A model generated the notes under the pieces. That model was not told the DNA's origin, did not search any database, and saw only the letters and a program-made list of their open reading frames with translations. Made by a program: the position numbers and the translations under genes. This document shows positions 62,601-64,000 of a stretch of 64,000 nucleotides of DNA, piece after piece (within the stretch, counting starts at the first letter, position 1; every line of letters starts with the position of its first letter). Origin of the DNA: Algoriphagus faecimaris (lineage in GTDB: Bacteria > Bacteroidota > Bacteroidia > Cytophagales > Cyclobacteriaceae); contig NZ_FNAC01000007.1 in assembly GCF_900101705.1 (NCBI RefSeq), forward strand, positions 1-64,000, in the 5' to 3' direction.

Positions 62601-64000
62601 AGAGCCAAAAGCAGGGTCTATGATCGGATTAAAATTAACCTCTTGCCCTTCGCATATTACTTGGTCATTAAGCTCAATATCAACCGGAGTTCCTTGTTCC
62701 TGATCAACTGTAACATCAATACGAGTCTCACATCTTCCATTATCGGAAGGGTTCCAAACTACAAGAGTGTAAGTACCAATATTTAAACCCTGCAATTCAA
62801 AAGAAGCTTCATCACCGGTCAGGGGACCTACACTCGCTCCAGTTTTTCCTATAGAAATCCCATTGAATAACCATTCATAATCAAAACCAGCGACTAAATC
62901 GCCTACAATTAGATCCGCTAATAAACCATCTGACTGACCATCGCAGGTAGGGTTTGTAATGGTTGGATCTTGGTTTTTTATTGGATCAGGGTTAGAAACT
63001 ACCGTAATGGTGTTTGCTTCGGAAAGTAAACCATAATTATCAAGAACCTGGTAATAAATCTCTGCTGTTCCCACAAAACCTGGTTCCGGTATGAACCTAA
63101 CACTTGCAGCGAATCGCTCTTCATCAAAATTACCTGTTGTCAATTCCTCCAATTCAACAGTAAAGGTTCCTTTACCAGGGAGGGTTATAGAATTATTATT
63201 TGGATCACACTTTTCGATACAAACGTTGGATAACCCACAGTTTGTCAGTGATGGATCACCTCCAGTAGGCGGAGAATTATCTGGTGGACCAGGATTATTT
63301 TCAAATAATTGAACGCATCTAAGGAACGAGTTATCGCTTGTCAAGTTTACATCAAATTCAAAGAGATTTTCATCCCCTTCACAAACCTCAGCACGTAAAT
63401 CATCTATTTCGGGGATAGGGATGGACGCATAATCTGAAACTTGTGCTGTTACATTGCGAATTCTATGAAAATTTGTATTTGGAGTTCCTGTGGAAGCCGC
63501 AAACCCAATCTTTAAATTCTTAGGCGCAGGAAAATTATAAGGAACATCTGTAAATATATTTTCTAACCTAAGCGTCCCACCATTATTGACCAACATGTCG
63601 ACAGTAACAAGATAGTTACCTCCACCGATGGGGAAAAGATCGATAAAAACCTTTCTATATCCATCTTGAGTACACAGTTCCGCCAAATTGTCAGCACCGA
63701 TCTTAAACCTTCTTGCTAAATAATCAACAGGGTCCAATGAATTAAAGAGGTAATATCCAGGGTCAATCGGATCTGTGTAGACTAGCGGTTGTTCCTCATT
63801 TAAAAAGCTTCGGCTAAAAGTTCTCTTTCCATCAATGAATTGGTAATTCACGCTCTCTGGACCTCGAATAGCTATTGAATTATAATATTGTCTTTCATCT
63901 GGTACGGGACCAAACCCCTCTCCTGAAGGATCCTTAAATCCACCAAACCTACCCTCATATTCATTGCCCCAATTTCTGAAAGCATCAAACCCTATACCTA
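56670..64000 (-). CDS. Giant secreted surface protein: ConA-like lectin, SprB-type and Ig-like modules, PKD, CHU_C domain (N-terminus outside window)
   Basis: At least 2442 residues; the frame is open to the window edge, past the GTG at 63851. The visible N-terminal part (GIGFDAFRNWGNEYEGRFGG, later LKIGFAASTGTPNTNFHRIR) is a ConA/L-type-lectin-like domain. Then about six modules of some 285 residues, each one Ig-like domain (motif [EI]CEGxxAxLxP) and two SprB-type repeats (CFGxxDGxI / CGxxNGxF), and a seventh Ig-like domain. The end has a PKD domain (WTWDFGDGTTSGEVNPNHFY) and the gliding-motility CHU_C domain (VPNAFTPFRADGKNSFFKP...GWDGQFKG...FILIR), the type B signal for type IX secretion. 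Likely an adhesin or gliding-type surface protein. The 5' end and signal peptide are not visible. Confidence 0.95.
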   Translation of the reverse strand, partial: GIGFDAFRNWGNEYEGRFGGFKDPSGEGFGPVPDERQYYNSIAIRGPESVNYQFIDGKRTFSRSFLNEEQPLVYTDPIDPGYYLFNSLDPVDYLARRFKIGADNLAELCTQDGYRKVFIDLFPIGGGNYLVTVDMLVNNGGTLRLENIFTDVPYNFPAPKNLKIGFAASTGTPNTNFHRIRNVTAQVSDYASIPIPEIDDLRAEVCEGDENLFEFDVNLTSDNSFLRCVQLFENNPGPPDNSPPTGGDPSLTNCGLSNVCIEKCDPNNNSITLPGKGTFTVELEELTTGNFDEERFAASVRFIPEPGFVGTAEIYYQVLDNYGLLSEANTITVVSNPDPIKNQDPTITNPTCDGQSDGLLADLIVGDLVAGFDYEWLFNGISIGKTGASVGPLTGDEASFELQGLNIGTYTLVVWNPSDNGRCETRIDVTVDQEQGTPVDIELNDQVICEGQEVNFNPIIDPAFGSDAGAEFFWYLSADRAGGAITNGSTRVIDGETISFQIINEREIVISGLVSNGNSFKDYVFYVEAKEDNPGGNFCPYIGDVLSVARVTVYPPLDFTASKTSDDFCLENTGSIQANEANASDITYYLTDPSGNIVDTNTSGNFTGLTKGNYEVFATSTNPACNSEIIEFEILGPDQPLTLVQGNTLNAFCGDPNGQLDFTIDGGNAGYTVSLNGTVQNGLTPTGNLYSIPGLAAGTYTILVSDTEGCTAQISMTISGDPITQFDSTDDEICEGETATLSPQVIEQSSSTPSYTWFYQDGSGNYIQINNGASDGQGTFTLSGDELQVAGLASSNSPYTYYLQVNGSRVCDQGYIPAEIIVNPIPALDTPVLNMISCFGANNGSIQAQVSSGNLSDFSYSLVGNNSYTSNGFQSNNGLFTNLAPGTYELTVRNAGNCEAIISDLVLTAPPLLELVELNAIDASCEENNGEISFEISGGSPDASGTYSITVNGADISSFGTDLTQPTSNTFTISNLGPGTYQIEASDDNGCPSSLTILVEDLPTPEFDVVDVSICEGTDALLTPVVVSNTIGAIPSYQWFKEDQANPGQYLPINDGDQEGNISYSITSGELTISGLINSNSPYTFYLEVTGDGVCPDDLIPAQVEVLKIPEAIFSAENVSCFGGNDGTISLESLDPSGSFTFTIVETGEGNTSGDFSNLGAGVYTIRIQEDGAPCFSEEVIEITQPDELQILNVNSTNPTCGEFNGSFSFELIGGTPDYTIQINNLPITDFSNSLNGNQYEIRNLEPGTYSVEVIDGNNCSLSVSNMVSLVNDDGLTVALEPMESEVCLGLEAVILPEFTSSLPVTPVLKWYKDAALTQTVTNGTDAEGISYQIDASNGELTIEGLPEGTRNYYLEISGPGICTLVETAEVMIYPALTASFAIDNITCFGDTDGSITVNPSGGNGNFEVSMNGGPFTGDLIYNNLAAGDYTFEVQNDIGCVYTETVTVEGPDQAIEINNPTIVRASCDLDNGSIQDLVISGGWGNYTVEWRRGSETGPIVPGTETGITDLAPDTYFLLLTDAEGCPAIFDFEIEESSDPVYQIVPPINDCVGNDVRIRPIHLAPDPSLPPAAATEVRWYKEPGQVSLIADGPDPDNASIEYSIDDSDWLNPELLITGLPAGDYTYYFYVVCTGQELEVEVSIYDTPAVTLEVSPITCFGDSNGTISFTGGTNADYTYSLDGASPVDQAAIESLTLPAGDYQLEVFTPASCSQVIDFTIEGPTAPLEASPLTGIDPGCGSANGKLFTTITGGWAPYEIEVFRNGTSIESHTSSDGNVELDGFTIGEYYLVITDAEGCSISTNTLELVDGPTQILVDEVEVCANDVATLSPILDPLASNTTFEWYFDQALTQPINSSATPASDGLIYQFDSGTGVLNISGFDTNGATLTYFVTVSGPSVCEGFVGEGVVEVFGIPSGTATVVDEVCFGDGGQITVNATGGSGSYTYSLNGGAFVNDPVFNVSTGTYTVEILSSAGCSILLEDIEVRGPDAALEATNLELDSPTCGLENGIIRFDINGGYPSYTVYFSKDGAAENSIVVNQAGSAEILNIGVGNYQIRVVDDAGCEIAIPQEIEVTEVPTAITAEDQRICLGETATLTPSVPQNIPDEIFTWYFDANGTQPISSGTNAGITYNIASNGALSIEGLEESGSPYTYYVNAIGTGICGIEPKPVQVFVNRIPDLRVSNPSVVCDPDGTVDLTRYIEGFNPDVYEYDILSPAGTAMQLSDIDEVDLSGDYRVSSSIKGSGCWNAPQRIRVIIADELLVANFDYEVDLGDGNLISNDTIQIFEEIQFEDLSLGKVILWTWDFGDGTTSGEVNPNHFYEEAGTYTIQLQVIDEFGCVSVYEQVIQVSDDYWVKVPNAFTPFRADGKNSFFKPVFRGIASMEFYIFTTWGELIYESNSLEDQGWDGQFKGVEATNGNYVYRGKFTSNSGEVVEKSGVFILIR

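Noticed and set aside
1..64000. A Wzx-type flippase for a Wzy-dependent pathway
   Set aside because: None of the membrane proteins shows the Wzx/MATE pattern; the export genes seen are Wzm/Wzt.

Overview
The window looks like part of the chromosome of a Bacteroidota member, most likely an aerobic, gliding-type lineage near Cytophagales/Cyclobacteriaceae. The inference rests on a giant surface protein with SprB-type repeats and a CHU_C/type IX secretion C-terminal domain, a DUF6266 protein, several GTG/TTG starts, modest GC content and the intergenic repeat types. No rRNA, tRNA or CRISPR array was seen.

Almost everything serves surface polysaccharide assembly, and nearly all genes lie on the minus strand. 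(1) 1-6.3 kb: the 3' end of an IS110-family transposase, a DUF6266 protein, two near-identical four-helix-bundle (S23) genes in a duplicated cassette, one GT4 glycosyltransferase, a polytopic membrane protein and long G-rich/C-rich repeats. (2) 6.3-27.6 kb: a very long, tightly packed minus-strand cluster of 13 glycosyltransferases or glycosyltransferase-like genes, eight methyltransferases (including MycE-like, TylF/MycF-like and two FkbM types) and a Wzm/Wzt ABC exporter whose ATPase carries a C-terminal cargo-recognition domain. This predicts a heavily methylated glycan exported by the ABC route. (3) 27.6-48.2 kb: a patchwork of single genes separated by hundreds of bases of repeats. It holds three GT-C-like membrane proteins, a DUF4143 ATPase, two HEPN-MNT toxin-antitoxin pairs, a broken PIN toxin with its antitoxin, two DegT aminotransferases (one a clear WecE), a WecD-like N-acetyltransferase and a polyprenyl-phosphate-type GT2. 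(4) 48.2-50.9 kb: a plus-strand trio of GT2, NeuD-like acyltransferase and ATP-grasp ligase. (5) 51.1-64 kb: a minus-strand operon starting with a giant lectin/SprB/PKD/CHU_C surface protein (open at the window edge), then neuB, neuC, neuA, an AsnB-type amidotransferase and a MraY/WecA-type initiating phosphoglycosyltransferase, closed by a clear intrinsic terminator.

The least explained content is the non-coding DNA. Heptad GGGAATA tracts with G-quadruplex potential sit on the mRNA-sense strand just downstream of about eight genes. A roughly 75-bp element (called block C here) has an 11-bp hairpin that shows compensatory base changes between copies, and one copy is nested inside a second hairpin family (called R3). 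Two copies of a roughly 680-bp composite R3 element lie in inverted orientation around a 7-kb sugar-modification module. A 7-bp-stem palindrome (TCCCGAT/ATCGGGA) recurs eleven times with variable loops, always outside genes. These are the best candidates for something undescribed.
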